This document shows positions 1 to 8,473 of a stretch of DNA of 64,000 bases, in pieces. This DNA is from VBAU01 sp036005185 (GTDB taxonomy: Bacteria > Bacteroidota > Bacteroidia > Chitinophagales > Chitinophagaceae), in the NCBI GenBank assembly GCA_036005185.1, contig DASYQS010000031.1:1-64000 (forward strand), given 5' to 3'. The translations under genes and the position numbers were made by a program. Below the pieces are notes generated by a model. That model was not told the origin of the DNA. It did no database searches and was given only the letters and a program-made list of their open reading frames with translations. Within the stretch, counting starts at the first letter, position 1; every line of letters begins with the position of its first letter.

Positions 1-341
1 CATTCTTCTACTGTTACAGCCATTGGCTTTTCACAGATCACATGCTTGCCTGTATTTGCAGCACGTATCACATATTCAGCATGCATGGAATTAGGAAGCA
101 CTACATAAATAATGTCGATATCATCATTATCTTTTATTGAATCAAAATTCTCATAATCATAAATATTCTTATCGGCAATGCGATATTTCTTTTTCCATTT
201 TTCTTTTTTCAGGTTAGAACCGGTGACTATGCCCGCGAGATAACAGTGCTTTGTTTCTTGCAGTGCAGGAGCCAATTGTCCTTCACTGTACATGCCTAGT
301 CCAACCAATGCAATACCTAATTTTTTTGATGTTGCTTCCAT
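1..341 (-). CDS. Gfo/Idh/MocA family oxidoreductase, N-terminal part (cut by window edge)
   Basis: Read from an ATG at 341, this leaves the window before a stop, so about 113 N-terminal residues are visible. It starts MEATSKKLGIALVGLG, a Rossmann-type NAD(P)-binding loop, and reaches CEKPMA at about residues 103-108, the conserved strand-end motif of sugar-type Gfo/Idh/MocA dehydrogenases. These enzymes oxidise or isomerise sugars and inositols using NAD(P). No signal peptide is seen, so a cytoplasmic location is likely. A truncated paralogue with a Tat-type leader lies at 6934-7229 and shares the stretches GIALVGLG, LAPALQET and CYLAGIVT. The substrate cannot be told from this fragment. Confidence 0.85.
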   Translation of the reverse strand, partial: MEATSKKLGIALVGLGMYSEGQLAPALQETKHCYLAGIVTGSNLKKEKWKKKYRIADKNIYDYENFDSIKDNDDIDIIYVVLPNSMHAEYVIRAANTGKHVICEKPMAVTVEE

Positions 342-443
342 AAAATTTTTTTTAATTCTCTCTGATATGTTTCATAAAATGTGCCAGTAGCTTTGTTATG
401 TGAATTTAGAGCCAAGGCGAAGATCTCATAGATTTTAAGTAAA

Positions 444-466
444 AAGAATCCGCAAAAACGGATCCT
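444..466 (-). terminator. Hairpin terminator beyond the decayed sorting domain
   Basis: On the minus strand a stem built on ATCCG/CGGAT (448-452 with 459-463), extended by CTT/AAG after a mismatch, is followed by a T-rich run. It sits just past the stop of the ghost sorting domain (489), where the end of the original, longer gene would be expected. Confidence 0.5.
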
Positions 467-488
467 TTACAGAAACAATGGACTGTAT

Positions 489-744
489 TTATTCAATGAC
501 AATTTTCTGAGTCATCACTTTATCTCCGCGCATTCTTATAAAATAAACACCGCTCCGTAATCTGCCTTCATCAATTATAATATAATGGATTGTCCCTTCA
601 CAGAAATTTGTCCTTTATTCTTCCTGTAAAATCTACAAGTTTAATACTGTTTATATGAAGCAGAGAAATATTTATTTCATTTTTTGCCGGATTTGGATAC
701 ACCGCTACCCTCGACTGAGGGTTTTGTTTTTCTGAATTTAAAAT
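489..744 (-). pseudogene. Decayed second T9SS C-terminal sorting domain
   Basis: Immediately after the stop of the esterase gene (745-747) and in the same frame, translation continues ILNSEKQNPQSRVAVYPNP, with the VYPNPAKNEI signature that opens a type A T9SS sorting domain, and runs to a stop after TGRIKDKFL. After a frameshift near 598 the rest of the domain reads on as EGRLRSGVYFIRMRGDK and ends KIVIE at a stop at 489. Both halves match the intact domain of the upstream gene in layout (RLKAGTYMIRMLGDK, then KIVVL). It is therefore a tandem duplicate or an older end of the same gene, now separated by a stop and a frameshift. Confidence 0.7.
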
Positions 745-3165
745 TTATAGAACAACTATTTTTTGAGATTGTGTTTTATCACCTAGCATGCGGATCATAT
801 AAGTACCAGCTTTTAGCCTTCCACTTGGTATAGCAAGAGTTTGCATTTTACCTACGTTCATTTGCACTATTACTCTTCCTGAAAGATCCACCACCACAAT
901 CTTTGTTACGTTTTGAAGATTGGTTACAAGATTAATATTGATCTGACCTTTTGCCGGATTAGGATAGACTTTGATGGTATTAGTAAGTGCTTCTTCTGTG
1001 CCTGCGCTAAATCTTGCGACAGAAGGATTGCCTTTGTCTACACCGTCAGCACAGGCACCAATACAATCACCATGGGCGAGATGATCCGGAATATCCATTT
1101 TACCAATAGATATTACATTCTTACCCTTATGGCAAATTTTGATTTTATTTGGAATAGTTATCATAACTGTCCGCACATTGCTTGTAAAGTAACCATCACT
1201 AACCGTTACCATGATAGTATAACTGGTTTTGGAAAAATCAATTGCAGTAGGGTTGGCAATCGAGAGTTTTCCTGTTGCAGCATCAATAGCAAATACTCCT
1301 GTTCCTGTGCCTCCCACAATTTTCCATTTTTGAAAAATTGTGGAGCCGGGGTAAGCAATATCGTCTGCATCGGTAGCAGATATGGTACCCAACTGGCCGC
1401 AGCTTCCGGCGTCTAACGAAAAGCTTACCGGTGTTACTACAGGAGCCACACCGCAATTAGGTCCCAAAATTTCAGGACTGATAATGGAAGCATTTGACGT
1501 TGTAATAAGTATTTTATCCAATTTCGCTCCATCTTCCCTGTATGTAATCGTCAACGTGTGCTGCCCAACGCTGAGATCAGCAATGGTTAATCGCCCCCAT
1601 TGCCAATTTGTTGAAGTAAGGCCATTAGCACTAACAAAAGCTCCGTTATCAACCCTTACCCAATAGCTATCATCGTTCGCAGTGGGACCAATGGCTCTTC
1701 CAAGAAAATTATAAGTGCCTGCAACATCTATAGTAAATGGAATGACTACCTGATTTTCAGGAATATTGGCTGGTGCGGATCCGGTGCTGTTTAAACCGCT
1801 TTTTATGGTTATATATTTTCCCTTCGAGGCTGTAGCATCTGTGATTATGTCCCAGTTAGAACCCACTGTACCGCATTCTGTTTCCAGCCATATTTTAACA
1901 CTACTTCCTTCATCGGGAAAAACAGGATTTCCGGTTCCCCACCAACTGTACCAGCGTTGATAGTTTAAGTTAGGGTAAGGGTTGACGGTAACTGTATCCG
2001 TATTGACATTGGTTTTGTCCAGCAGGAATTTGTCAACAAATGCTTCTATTGCCGGACGCTGACTGGCTGGCACCGCACAATGGTTGTGTCCACCATCTAT
2101 ATAAAACCCCATCCTGTCACTTATACCAAAGGTCTTGTAAACTTCTTTCGCTGCTCTTGCTGATACATAGCAGGACGGGTTAGATAGCCAAAAAAAATCA
2201 GTATTACCCGTAACCAGCAATGCTCTTGGCGCTACCATCGCCATGAGCTCATGATGATCATGAGGAAGTTTGGGAACATTCAATCCTGAAAATTGAAACA
2301 TGTTTTCCTTAAACCAGTTATGATCCGTTGCACCCAATTTTTCCACGTCACCCCCAAATTCTGAAACCCGCCAGGCAGGAGCGCCACCACCTCCTGATTC
2401 CTGTGCGATCGTGAGCGCAACACGTTCATCAAATGCACCGGCAAATAGCGCCATTTTGCCGGCATAAGAACAACCAGTTACTGCAATGTGTTTTAAATCG
2501 ATAGGCAGACTTGATTGAACCAACTCCAAACCATCGATGATGCGGCTGACTCCCCAGGCCCATGCACTATATTGTCCCGTATTATCAATATTAAGATCAG
2601 GGTAAAGACGGTAGTAGGGATCCGTATTTCGCGGGTTACCATAAGTCGTTACATTATTATGGCTGAATGTGATTCTTGCAATGTTGCGGCTGGTAAAAAT
2701 GTCGGCTGGAATACTACCCGACAAACTATTCATGCCAATTACTGCTGGGAAAGGGCCGCTGCCTGTTGGAAGAGAAACCGCCGAATTTAACGTAAGTATT
2801 TGTCCATTTTTAGTAACTATCACTCTAAGCGTGCCGGTAGTAGGAGTTGCACCGGGAATCCAACTTGCTGTAATAGAATCCGGCCGATTAGGTTTAGTGC
2901 CTATTTCATAGTTTTCAATTTCTGCTTTTATTTCATTGCGTCTGCGTTCCCAGTCGCTGAAATTAGTTGAGCGTCCGCTGTTATCAGACCACATAAAAGG
3001 GTCAGGTAAAGGGTCTATTACAGGCAGTTGGTTGATGGTGGGTAATGAAGGTGGTGCAAAGCCTGCCCCTAAATTTTCTTTATTGTAAACAAGTGGAGGT
3101 TGCGCAAATAATTCCAAACAAATGATGTTCAGAAAAATGGCTACGAGCGTAATTTTTGTTTTCAT
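745..3165 (-). CDS. Secreted glucuronoyl esterase-like (CE15) multidomain protein with T9SS sorting domain
   Basis: An 806-residue exported protein. Residues 1-22 are a signal peptide ending in FAQ. Residues 50-385 form an alpha/beta-hydrolase close to CE15 glucuronoyl esterases: AWAWGVSRIIDGLEL (201-215), the nucleophile motif GCSYAGK with Ser233, DERVALTIAQES just after it, DHHEL (303-307), and a probable catalytic His360 in GGHNH. CE15 enzymes cut ester bonds between lignin and glucuronoxylan. Residues 423-557 resemble a CBM35/CBM6-type carbohydrate-binding module, 578-672 a cadherin-like domain, 675-704 a short Cys/His motif (ICHKGK, HLAHGDCIG), and 731-806 a T9SS type A sorting domain (VYPNPAKG). 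It is probably exported and held at the cell surface. The exact ester substrate is inferred, and the GCSYAGK loop differs from the usual GCSRNGKG. Confidence 0.82.
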   Translation of the reverse strand: MKTKITLVAIFLNIICLELFAQPPLVYNKENLGAGFAPPSLPTINQLPVIDPLPDPFMWSDNSGRSTNFSDWERRRNEIKAEIENYEIGTKPNRPDSITASWIPGATPTTGTLRVIVTKNGQILTLNSAVSLPTGSGPFPAVIGMNSLSGSIPADIFTSRNIARITFSHNNVTTYGNPRNTDPYYRLYPDLNIDNTGQYSAWAWGVSRIIDGLELVQSSLPIDLKHIAVTGCSYAGKMALFAGAFDERVALTIAQESGGGGAPAWRVSEFGGDVEKLGATDHNWFKENMFQFSGLNVPKLPHDHHELMAMVAPRALLVTGNTDFFWLSNPSCYVSARAAKEVYKTFGISDRMGFYIDGGHNHCAVPASQRPAIEAFVDKFLLDKTNVNTDTVTVNPYPNLNYQRWYSWWGTGNPVFPDEGSSVKIWLETECGTVGSNWDIITDATASKGKYITIKSGLNSTGSAPANIPENQVVIPFTIDVAGTYNFLGRAIGPTANDDSYWVRVDNGAFVSANGLTSTNWQWGRLTIADLSVGQHTLTITYREDGAKLDKILITTSNASIISPEILGPNCGVAPVVTPVSFSLDAGSCGQLGTISATDADDIAYPGSTIFQKWKIVGGTGTGVFAIDAATGKLSIANPTAIDFSKTSYTIMVTVSDGYFTSNVRTVMITIPNKIKICHKGKNVISIGKMDIPDHLAHGDCIGACADGVDKGNPSVARFSAGTEEALTNTIKVYPNPAKGQININLVTNLQNVTKIVVVDLSGRVIVQMNVGKMQTLAIPSGRLKAGTYMIRMLGDKTQSQKIVVL

Positions 3166-3750
3166 TTTTTCTTTTTTACTTGGTTAATAATTTGGCTTTT
3201 TTAGGAAAACGGTGAAAGCTCTTACTCGTCAAACTAACGGCAAGAGATTATTAATCACGACTGAGAGACATTAACGGTTGGTTTTGTATTGTTGAAATAC
3301 ATTTAAGCTACAGTTGAAAGAAAAATAGCAACGCATAATGTCAACGCTAGTTGTCTAAAATTTAAAATGGAAATTTTTTTCATACCGCGATTTTTTTATC
3401 GTTAAGAGATTGACAAGAAGTAACAGTTGTTTTTAACTGCCCTTTCTATCTTTTTTTAAATCCTTTCGTAGGGTCTTGTATGTTCCATTTTGTTTTCTGG
3501 GAAGGAATTAAGAATAAATAAAGCTGGCGGATAAAAAACTGTGAGCGGTTTATCAAGAAAGGATCGATGGAGAAAAAGAAATCATGGGTATTGCTCCAAA
3601 AAAAATGATCACTCTTTTGAGTAGGTATAAAATAGATTGTAGCATCGTTTTTAGTGAGTAGTTGTGATCTCAGAGAAAGAAGAATTTTCAACATGGCAAA
3701 AGCAATACTGAGGGTTTCTGAAAACTAATTTAGGGATAAAATTTAAAAAT

Positions 3751-3764
3751 GTAACCGATTACAA
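3751..3764. promoter_or_regulatory. LacI-family operator-like palindrome
   Basis: TGTAACCGATTACA has perfect 5-base arms (TGTAA/TTACA) around a central CG and fits the general cre/LacI-type consensus TGWAANCGNTNWCA at every position. A second, similar dyad lies 56 bases downstream. No LacI-type regulator is in the window, so the binding protein is unknown. Confidence 0.4.
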
Positions 3765-3806
3765 TAATTTTTTTTATAAGCCCTGTTTTTTTAATATTTC
3801 CCCGAG

Positions 3807-3822
3807 TTGTAACCGTTTGCAA
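3807..3822. promoter_or_regulatory. Second LacI-type operator-like dyad
   Basis: TTGTAACCGTTTGCAA is an imperfect palindrome on the same CG-centred pattern as the dyad at 3751-3764, sharing TGTAACCG. Centres are about 57 bases apart, in a range where looping or tandem binding is possible. It lies about 200 bases before the gene at 4029 and about 640 before the esterase at 3165. Confidence 0.35.
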
Positions 3823-4028
3823 GTAATAAGCTCAAATAGAGATCGATTAGCCTGAGAAATGAGCAAAATCTTTGGCTTCTAACAAAAGATTAAACTTCAC
3901 GGTAAGTAATTGATTAAATGTGCTTGAGGGAAGGTGAGGAGAATAAAAATTCCGGTTTTCCTATCCTTTAATCTTAACTTTATAATGCCCCGCGCTCCTT
4001 TTAATTCACTAACCACAAACCTAGCTGT

Positions 4029-6407
4029 ATGTTGGACGAGATCATCCCTGCCGTGAAGTCTTTGCAAAAATCTAAATTGCTTGCCGCCGAACCAGCAATT
4101 ACTAACTTATTGCCCCTGGTTTCTAATAGAATATCTTTCCTGCCTTTTATTGATTATTTGAAAGCCAGACGGCCAGCAGTTTCAGAAACTACGGAAAGAT
4201 TATACAGCTATCTGATCAAAAAATTTGAAAATGAACCATCATTGTTGCACGTTGACGATGTAGAAATTATTCACCAGCATGCTGATTTGATGGAATTGCT
4301 GACCACGTCTCTCTTTCCAGTTGTGGCAAACGACCATCGACATATTTTTGCTCTTGCGGCCCCTTATCAATTCAGTGTTTTTTATTACTCCGATCATTTT
4401 CGTGAAATATTTTTTGACAGTGAAGAAAAACACCTGCTTCTTCCCGACGGCATTCCTATTGACGAATTGAAAGCCATTCAATGTGCTACTGTCTATGACC
4501 ATGTATTGAGAAAATTTTATGGAATAAAGTTGAATGACGACCGTGAATTGGTATATCCGATTACAGACCCTAATACCGGCATGCTTCGTTACTATAAAAT
4601 AAAATACGACAGCCGTTTTATCGACCTGAAGCTTAAAGGCCAGTTGCCGGCAATTAAAGATTGTGCAGTATGCCTGAACAGCTTCCGCATTCTTGACTTG
4701 GAAAAGCAGCTTGTTACCATGCCACTTGAGTTGTTCGAGGCAGAAGGTTTTGCCGTGTGGGTGGCTGAAGATGTTACAACAACCGAGTCATTGGAAGTGA
4801 TAAAAAAAATCTTACTTCGTGAAGACGATTGCGATACTTATGTTATTGATGATCTAAAAAAAGCAGTAAAAGGATTAATTGGCCTGAATGATATACAAGT
4901 TGGCCTTATGCCATTTGTAAAGATCAATGATAGGTTTGTACTTGATGAAGAAAATGCAAAATATAGCTTGGCGGCAAAGCAGTGGTTAAATGGAGGACTT
5001 GAAAGCCTAGAGTATTTTAAAATGTACACGGCATTTCTTCAGGAATATCCTACGCCGGTTCCTGTTAGCAATCTCAGTGAGCAAATGTTTGATTTTGCTC
5101 CTTTTCTCCGAACCTTACACGTGGAAGGTGCCAGAAGTTATATCACATATCCCATGCAGAATAGCGATGGCCTTCTAGGGTTGCTCGAAGTTTCATCAAC
5201 CATTCAAAATTCATTAACGCATGAGATAATTGCCAGGTTAGAACCTGCCATACCGCTATTATCCTTAGCCTTGTTAAAATGCCGGGATAGCTTTCAATAC
5301 AAGATTGAAAAGGTGATCAAAGAAAAATTTACAGCCTTGCAGCAGCCAGTCGAATGGAAATTTGCTGAAGTAGCATGGGATTACTTGCGAAATAACAACA
5401 ATGACGATCTTACTAAGAATGTTGTCTTTGAAAATGTATATCCATTATACGGTGCCATTGATATTCGAAACTCATCTCTTGAGAGAAGTCATGCCATTCA
5501 AAAGGATTTAAAGGAACATTTGGTATTGGTCAGCGAAACATTGGATCGTCTGTATCCTCTCATTCAATTGCCTTTGTTAGAAGGATTGAAATTCAAGAAT
5601 GAGAACATTCGCCAGTCGATACAAGCAAATATGACGGCTGAAGATGAGATCCATGTCAATGAATTTCTTAGCCAGGAGGCAGAACCTGTTTTTGATCATT
5701 TGCAAAAAAACGATAGCCAGGCAAGCGAGATCGTTGCCCAATATTTCAATATTGTGAATGATTCGAACAGCAGTCTTTACCGTTATCGTCACGAATATGA
5801 ACAAAGCGTTTCGAAGATCAATGATGCCATATTAGCCTACTTGGCAAAGGAAGAAGAAGCTATCCAAAAATCTTATCCGCACTATTTTGAAAAATACAGA
5901 ACCGATGGAATTGAATATAATATTTATATTGGCCAATCGATATCTCCTCAGCGCCCGTTCAACCTGCTTTATTTAAAGAACATTCGGTTGTGGCAATTAC
6001 GATCAATGGCGGAAGCAGCCCGTATTACGCATCAGTTGGTACCGTCTTTAAAAGTTCCTTTGCAAACTACTCAGCTCATTCTTGTCCACAGCCAATCCAT
6101 AGCAATAAGCTTTCGAAGAGAAGAAAGAAAATTTGATGTGGAGGGCTCATACAATATCCGTTACGAGATTATCAAAAAAAGATTGGACAAAGTTCGTATC
6201 AAAGACACAGGTGAACGATTAACCCAGCCGGGAAAAATAGCCATCGTTTACTTTAACCAAAAAGAAGTGCCCGAATACCAGGAGTATATCGAATTTCTCA
6301 AAAATAAAAATATCATCAAGCCGGGTGTTGAATTCCTTGAGTTGGAAGAATTGCAAGGAGTAAAGGGCATGAGGGCTTTGAGAGTTGAAATTAACCTTGA
6401 AGGATGA
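4029..6407 (+). CDS. GAF-domain-like protein of unknown function, 792 aa
   Basis: A large cytoplasmic protein with no signal peptide or clear membrane segment. The stretch around residues 360-410 (SYITYPMQNSDGLLGLLEVSS and on) looks like the core of a GAF-type sensory fold, and the protein resembles GAF-domain-containing proteins found in Chitinophagaceae. I see no kinase, cyclase, phosphodiesterase or DNA-binding motif, so an output cannot be named. The C-terminal third is rich in charged helices. It is transcribed alone: an ATG at 4029 follows a long regulatory gap, and a perfect 13-base-pair terminator lies 40 bases after its stop. Confidence 0.6.
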   Translation: MLDEIIPAVKSLQKSKLLAAEPAITNLLPLVSNRISFLPFIDYLKARRPAVSETTERLYSYLIKKFENEPSLLHVDDVEIIHQHADLMELLTTSLFPVVANDHRHIFALAAPYQFSVFYYSDHFREIFFDSEEKHLLLPDGIPIDELKAIQCATVYDHVLRKFYGIKLNDDRELVYPITDPNTGMLRYYKIKYDSRFIDLKLKGQLPAIKDCAVCLNSFRILDLEKQLVTMPLELFEAEGFAVWVAEDVTTTESLEVIKKILLREDDCDTYVIDDLKKAVKGLIGLNDIQVGLMPFVKINDRFVLDEENAKYSLAAKQWLNGGLESLEYFKMYTAFLQEYPTPVPVSNLSEQMFDFAPFLRTLHVEGARSYITYPMQNSDGLLGLLEVSSTIQNSLTHEIIARLEPAIPLLSLALLKCRDSFQYKIEKVIKEKFTALQQPVEWKFAEVAWDYLRNNNNDDLTKNVVFENVYPLYGAIDIRNSSLERSHAIQKDLKEHLVLVSETLDRLYPLIQLPLLEGLKFKNENIRQSIQANMTAEDEIHVNEFLSQEAEPVFDHLQKNDSQASEIVAQYFNIVNDSNSSLYRYRHEYEQSVSKINDAILAYLAKEEEAIQKSYPHYFEKYRTDGIEYNIYIGQSISPQRPFNLLYLKNIRLWQLRSMAEAARITHQLVPSLKVPLQTTQLILVHSQSIAISFRREERKFDVEGSYNIRYEIIKKRLDKVRIKDTGERLTQPGKIAIVYFNQKEVPEYQEYIEFLKNKNIIKPGVEFLELEELQGVKGMRALRVEINLEG

Positions 6408-6446
6408 AGATCTAACCATTTATCAAAAAATAACGACCCCCATTTT

Positions 6447-6475
6447 AAAAAAGATTTTCCTTGAAAATCTTTTTT
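6447..6475 (+). terminator. Strong rho-independent terminator
   Basis: Perfect 13-bp stem (6447-6459 with 6463-6475), loop CTT, A-rich on the left arm and T-rich on the right, so it can work in both directions. It ends the gene at 4029-6407. Confidence 0.85.
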
Positions 6476-6520
6476 CTTTATTTGCACGACTGATTGAAAT
6501 ATTATTAATAAAAAATCTTT

Positions 6521-6856
6521 ATGACAACGATCACGGATGAATACATGCAGCAAATGCTAACGAAAACAAAAGAATATTGTTTTATTCTTTTGAAAGCCGG
6601 ACCAAAGGTAGATCACCCCGACCTTCAAAAGATAATTTGGGAACATGGCCGCCGCAATTTTGCGTTAAGAGCGGATGGTTTACTTTCTATTGTATGCCCT
6701 GTTACTACAGAGACCGGTGTAGCCGGTTTAGGCATTTTTAATGCAAGCGTGGAAGAAACAAAAAAAATCATGGATGAAGACCCTGCAGTACAATCCGGCA
6801 TATTTGTTTATGAAGTACATCCTTGCCGAAGTTTCCCTGGAGATAGTTTACCATAA
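6521..6856 (+). CDS. YciI-like small protein (dimeric alpha/beta barrel)
   Basis: A 111-residue soluble protein. The C-terminal part, MDEDPAVQSGIFVYEVHPC, is the typical YciI-family ending in which 'DDPAV..G' precedes the last strand of a ferredoxin-like fold. YciI-type proteins form dimers and some catalyse small dehalogenation or isomerisation reactions, but most have no known role. The ATG at 6521 is the first after the terminator at 6447-6475, and the gene appears monocistronic. It is not closely similar to the other YCII-type protein at 17310, which carries the DGPF motif. Confidence 0.65.
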   Translation: MTTITDEYMQQMLTKTKEYCFILLKAGPKVDHPDLQKIIWEHGRRNFALRADGLLSIVCPVTTETGVAGLGIFNASVEETKKIMDEDPAVQSGIFVYEVHPCRSFPGDSLP

Positions 6857-6933
6857 CAGTTATGAGTTATGAGTTCAGATGCGTTTTCCGAAATCGTAAC
6901 TTTAAATGAGTTTGTCATCTCCATTTTATTTAT

Positions 6934-7229
6934 ATGTCAAGCAAATATTCCCGCCGCCATTTCATCCGCAATCTATCATTGGGAACTGTTGCACTCACAC
7001 CAGCCATTTCGCATTTAACAGCATGTGCCATGAATAAGCCAAAAGATAAATTGGGAATTGCCTTGGTAGGTCTAGGCAGTTATAGCACTTATGAACTTGC
7101 TCCTGCCTTGCAAGAAACAAAAAACTGTTATCTCGCAGGCATCGTAACCAGAACGCCGGCTAAAGAGAAGATCTGGGCGGATGAATATAACATTCCACAA
7201 AAAAATATTTACAACTACAAAAACTTTGA
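6934..7229 (+). pseudogene. Truncated Gfo/Idh/MocA oxidoreductase with Tat-type leader
   Basis: Starts MSSKYSRRHFIRNLSLG, a twin-arginine signal, followed by KLGIALVGLG and then LAPALQETKNCYLAGIVT, nearly the same as the oxidoreductase at the left edge of the window. Homology stops after YNYKNFD, near 7229. The frame then runs about 17 unrelated codons to a stop at 7281. Only the first part of the Rossmann fold remains and CEKP is missing, so it cannot be functional as an oxidoreductase. It looks like the left side of a deletion or insertion junction and marks the start of the accessory region. Confidence 0.75.
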
Positions 7230-7415
7230 CGGTATTGCTTTCTGTTGCCAGCTCATAGGCACCAAGGAGGTTTCGATGTAGCGAACTTTGACTTTGCGAT
7301 TCACACGAATGATCAATCGATAATAAGTGAAGGGGATGCTCTTTCAAAAATACGCTCGAAACTCGTCGGATATTTATTGGCTGAGATTCCGAGGATCGCA
7401 AAACCGTTCAAGTAA
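7230..7415 (+). pseudogene. Remnant: 3' end of an unidentified gene
   Basis: A frame different from the preceding pseudogene is open from 7230 to a stop at 7413-7415. It encodes about 60 residues including GGFDVANFDFAIHTNDQ and ending AEIPRIAKPFK. No start codon, family or function is recognised. It abuts the truncated oxidoreductase without a gap and is followed four bases later by the attC-like inverted repeat, as the last gene of a cassette would be. Confidence 0.3.
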
Positions 7416-7418
7416 ATG

Positions 7419-7584
7419 CATACAACATGATGAGGCTTTGCAAAAGTTAACCCAAACAATATCGCCCATCAGCATTTGTAATTCTAATCAACTTCAGTAA
7501 TTTGACCGTGATAAAATAAAGTTACTGCCAAGCGAACAATAGGAATTCTAATTCCCAACCTTCGCAAAGCCCGAAACGTTAGCG
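7419..7584. repeat. attC-like imperfect inverted repeat (site A)
   Basis: The outer stem pairs GGCTTTGCAAAAGTT (7434-7448) with AACCTTCGCAAAGCC (7557-7571), 13 of 15 positions complementary. It is flanked outside by ACAAC (left) and ACGTTAGCG (right), the places where R'' and R' core sites sit in an integron attC. Span is about 165 bases. The TTAGCGG at 7579-7585 has an exact inverted copy (CCGCTAA) at 8302-8308, behind the next gene. No integrase is in the window, so this is called attC-like only. Confidence 0.45.
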
Positions 7585-7618
7585 GTCATTGTAAAAGATA
7601 GACGACAAAAACTAAAAA

Positions 7619-8254
7619 ATGATACCATTAAATGAAATCTTAATTTTTGCATTAGCCGCATTGGTTCTTGTTATCAGTCCAGGACCCAATATGATTTATT
7701 TGATCTCCCGTTCTATAACTCAAGGTAGGAAGGCTGGAATAATTTCACTCGCAGGAGTAATTTGTGGCTTTCTTTTTCATATTGTTATGGTTTCCTTTGG
7801 ACTTACTGCTGTGCTATTTGCAGTACCATTAGCTTATACAACATTGAAAACCCTAGGAGTTATTTATCTTTTGTACTTAGCGTATCAAACCGTAAAACCA
7901 AATAGTAAAAACATCTTTGACATAAAAAAAGATTTACCAGACGACAAGCCTAGTAAACTATTTAGTATTGGCTTTCTGACCAATCTGCTCAACCCAAAAG
8001 TTGCAGTATTTTATTTGTCGTTTTTCCCACAGTTCATTAAACCTGAATACGGTTCGGTAATGACACAAAGTTTACAACTTGGAGCTGTCCAAGTTTTAGT
8101 TAGTTTCAGTATCAATTTTATTATCGTGTTGAGTGCTTCGAAAGCGGCATTATTTTTTGCCAAAAAACCGTCTTGGGTAAAGACACAAAAATGGTTTATG
8201 GCAAGTGTTTTGACTGGACTTGCAATTAAAATGGCAGTTTCAAAAGCCAAATAG
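7619..8254 (+). CDS. LysE/RhtB-family exporter
   Basis: A 211-residue membrane protein with about six hydrophobic segments and the family's N-terminal signature SPGPNMIYLISRS (near residues 20-32), followed by a G..G-rich second segment; length is normal for RhtB-type exporters. They pump amino acids such as lysine, threonine or homoserine lactones out of the cell; the substrate here is unknown. The gene lies between TTAGCGG at 7579 and CCGCTAAC at 8302. Pairing of a cassette's first bases with the inverted core near its end is expected of an integron-type gene cassette. No ribosome-binding sequence is seen. Confidence 0.88.
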   Translation: MIPLNEILIFALAALVLVISPGPNMIYLISRSITQGRKAGIISLAGVICGFLFHIVMVSFGLTAVLFAVPLAYTTLKTLGVIYLLYLAYQTVKPNSKNIFDIKKDLPDDKPSKLFSIGFLTNLLNPKVAVFYLSFFPQFIKPEYGSVMTQSLQLGAVQVLVSFSINFIIVLSASKAALFFAKKPSWVKTQKWFMASVLTGLAIKMAVSKAK

Positions 8255-8301
8255 TATTGATAAATTTAATTGCAAAAGACCAATATTGAAAACAACGAAC
8301 C

Positions 8302-8309
8302 GCTAACAA
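8302..8309 (+). repeat. Inverted core-site copy (CCGCTAAC) after the LysE gene
   Basis: CCGCTAAC is the exact reverse complement of GTTAGCGG at 7578-7585. It is followed by a local inverted repeat ATTGCC/GGCAAT (about 8314-8335). It resembles the left half of an attC-type site; a matching right half before 8474 was not found, so the site may be decayed. Confidence 0.35.
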
Positions 8310-8473
8310 TGTATTGCCAAAACCTTATAGGCAATTTTTGGAGACACTCTAAAATCCCAACTGACTTTATAAATGTGTGCGATAAATAGTTTAAGTAATT
8401 GTGGCCTGTGACATCTTTACTTTAACATTAAATTGGATAAGCAGACAAGGGTAGTGCTTTATTTTTATAAAGC

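Larger units (their letters stand above)
3166..4028. other. 863-base non-coding gap with operator-like dyads
   Basis: No reading frame here looks like a gene; an 82-codon frame on the minus strand (3446-3694) is low-complexity and phenylalanine-rich and is not called. The gap lies between divergent genes, the CE15-like esterase on the left and the GAF-type gene on the right. It holds two LacI-type operator-like dyads (3751-3764 and 3807-3822) and a weak -7-like TAACTTTA at 3974-3981 ahead of the gene at 4029. Confidence 0.5.

Noticed and set aside
913..2911. Several forward-strand open frames inside the esterase gene
   Set aside because: All lie antisense to a gene with clear motifs, show no family likeness, and are frame shadows.
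3446..3694. 82-codon minus-strand frame in the long gap
   Set aside because: Phe/Ser/Lys-rich AT-biased text, no leader, no motif, and no promoter.
7072..7401. 109-codon minus-strand frame over the oxidoreductase remnant
   Set aside because: Antisense to two sense remnants; no family likeness.
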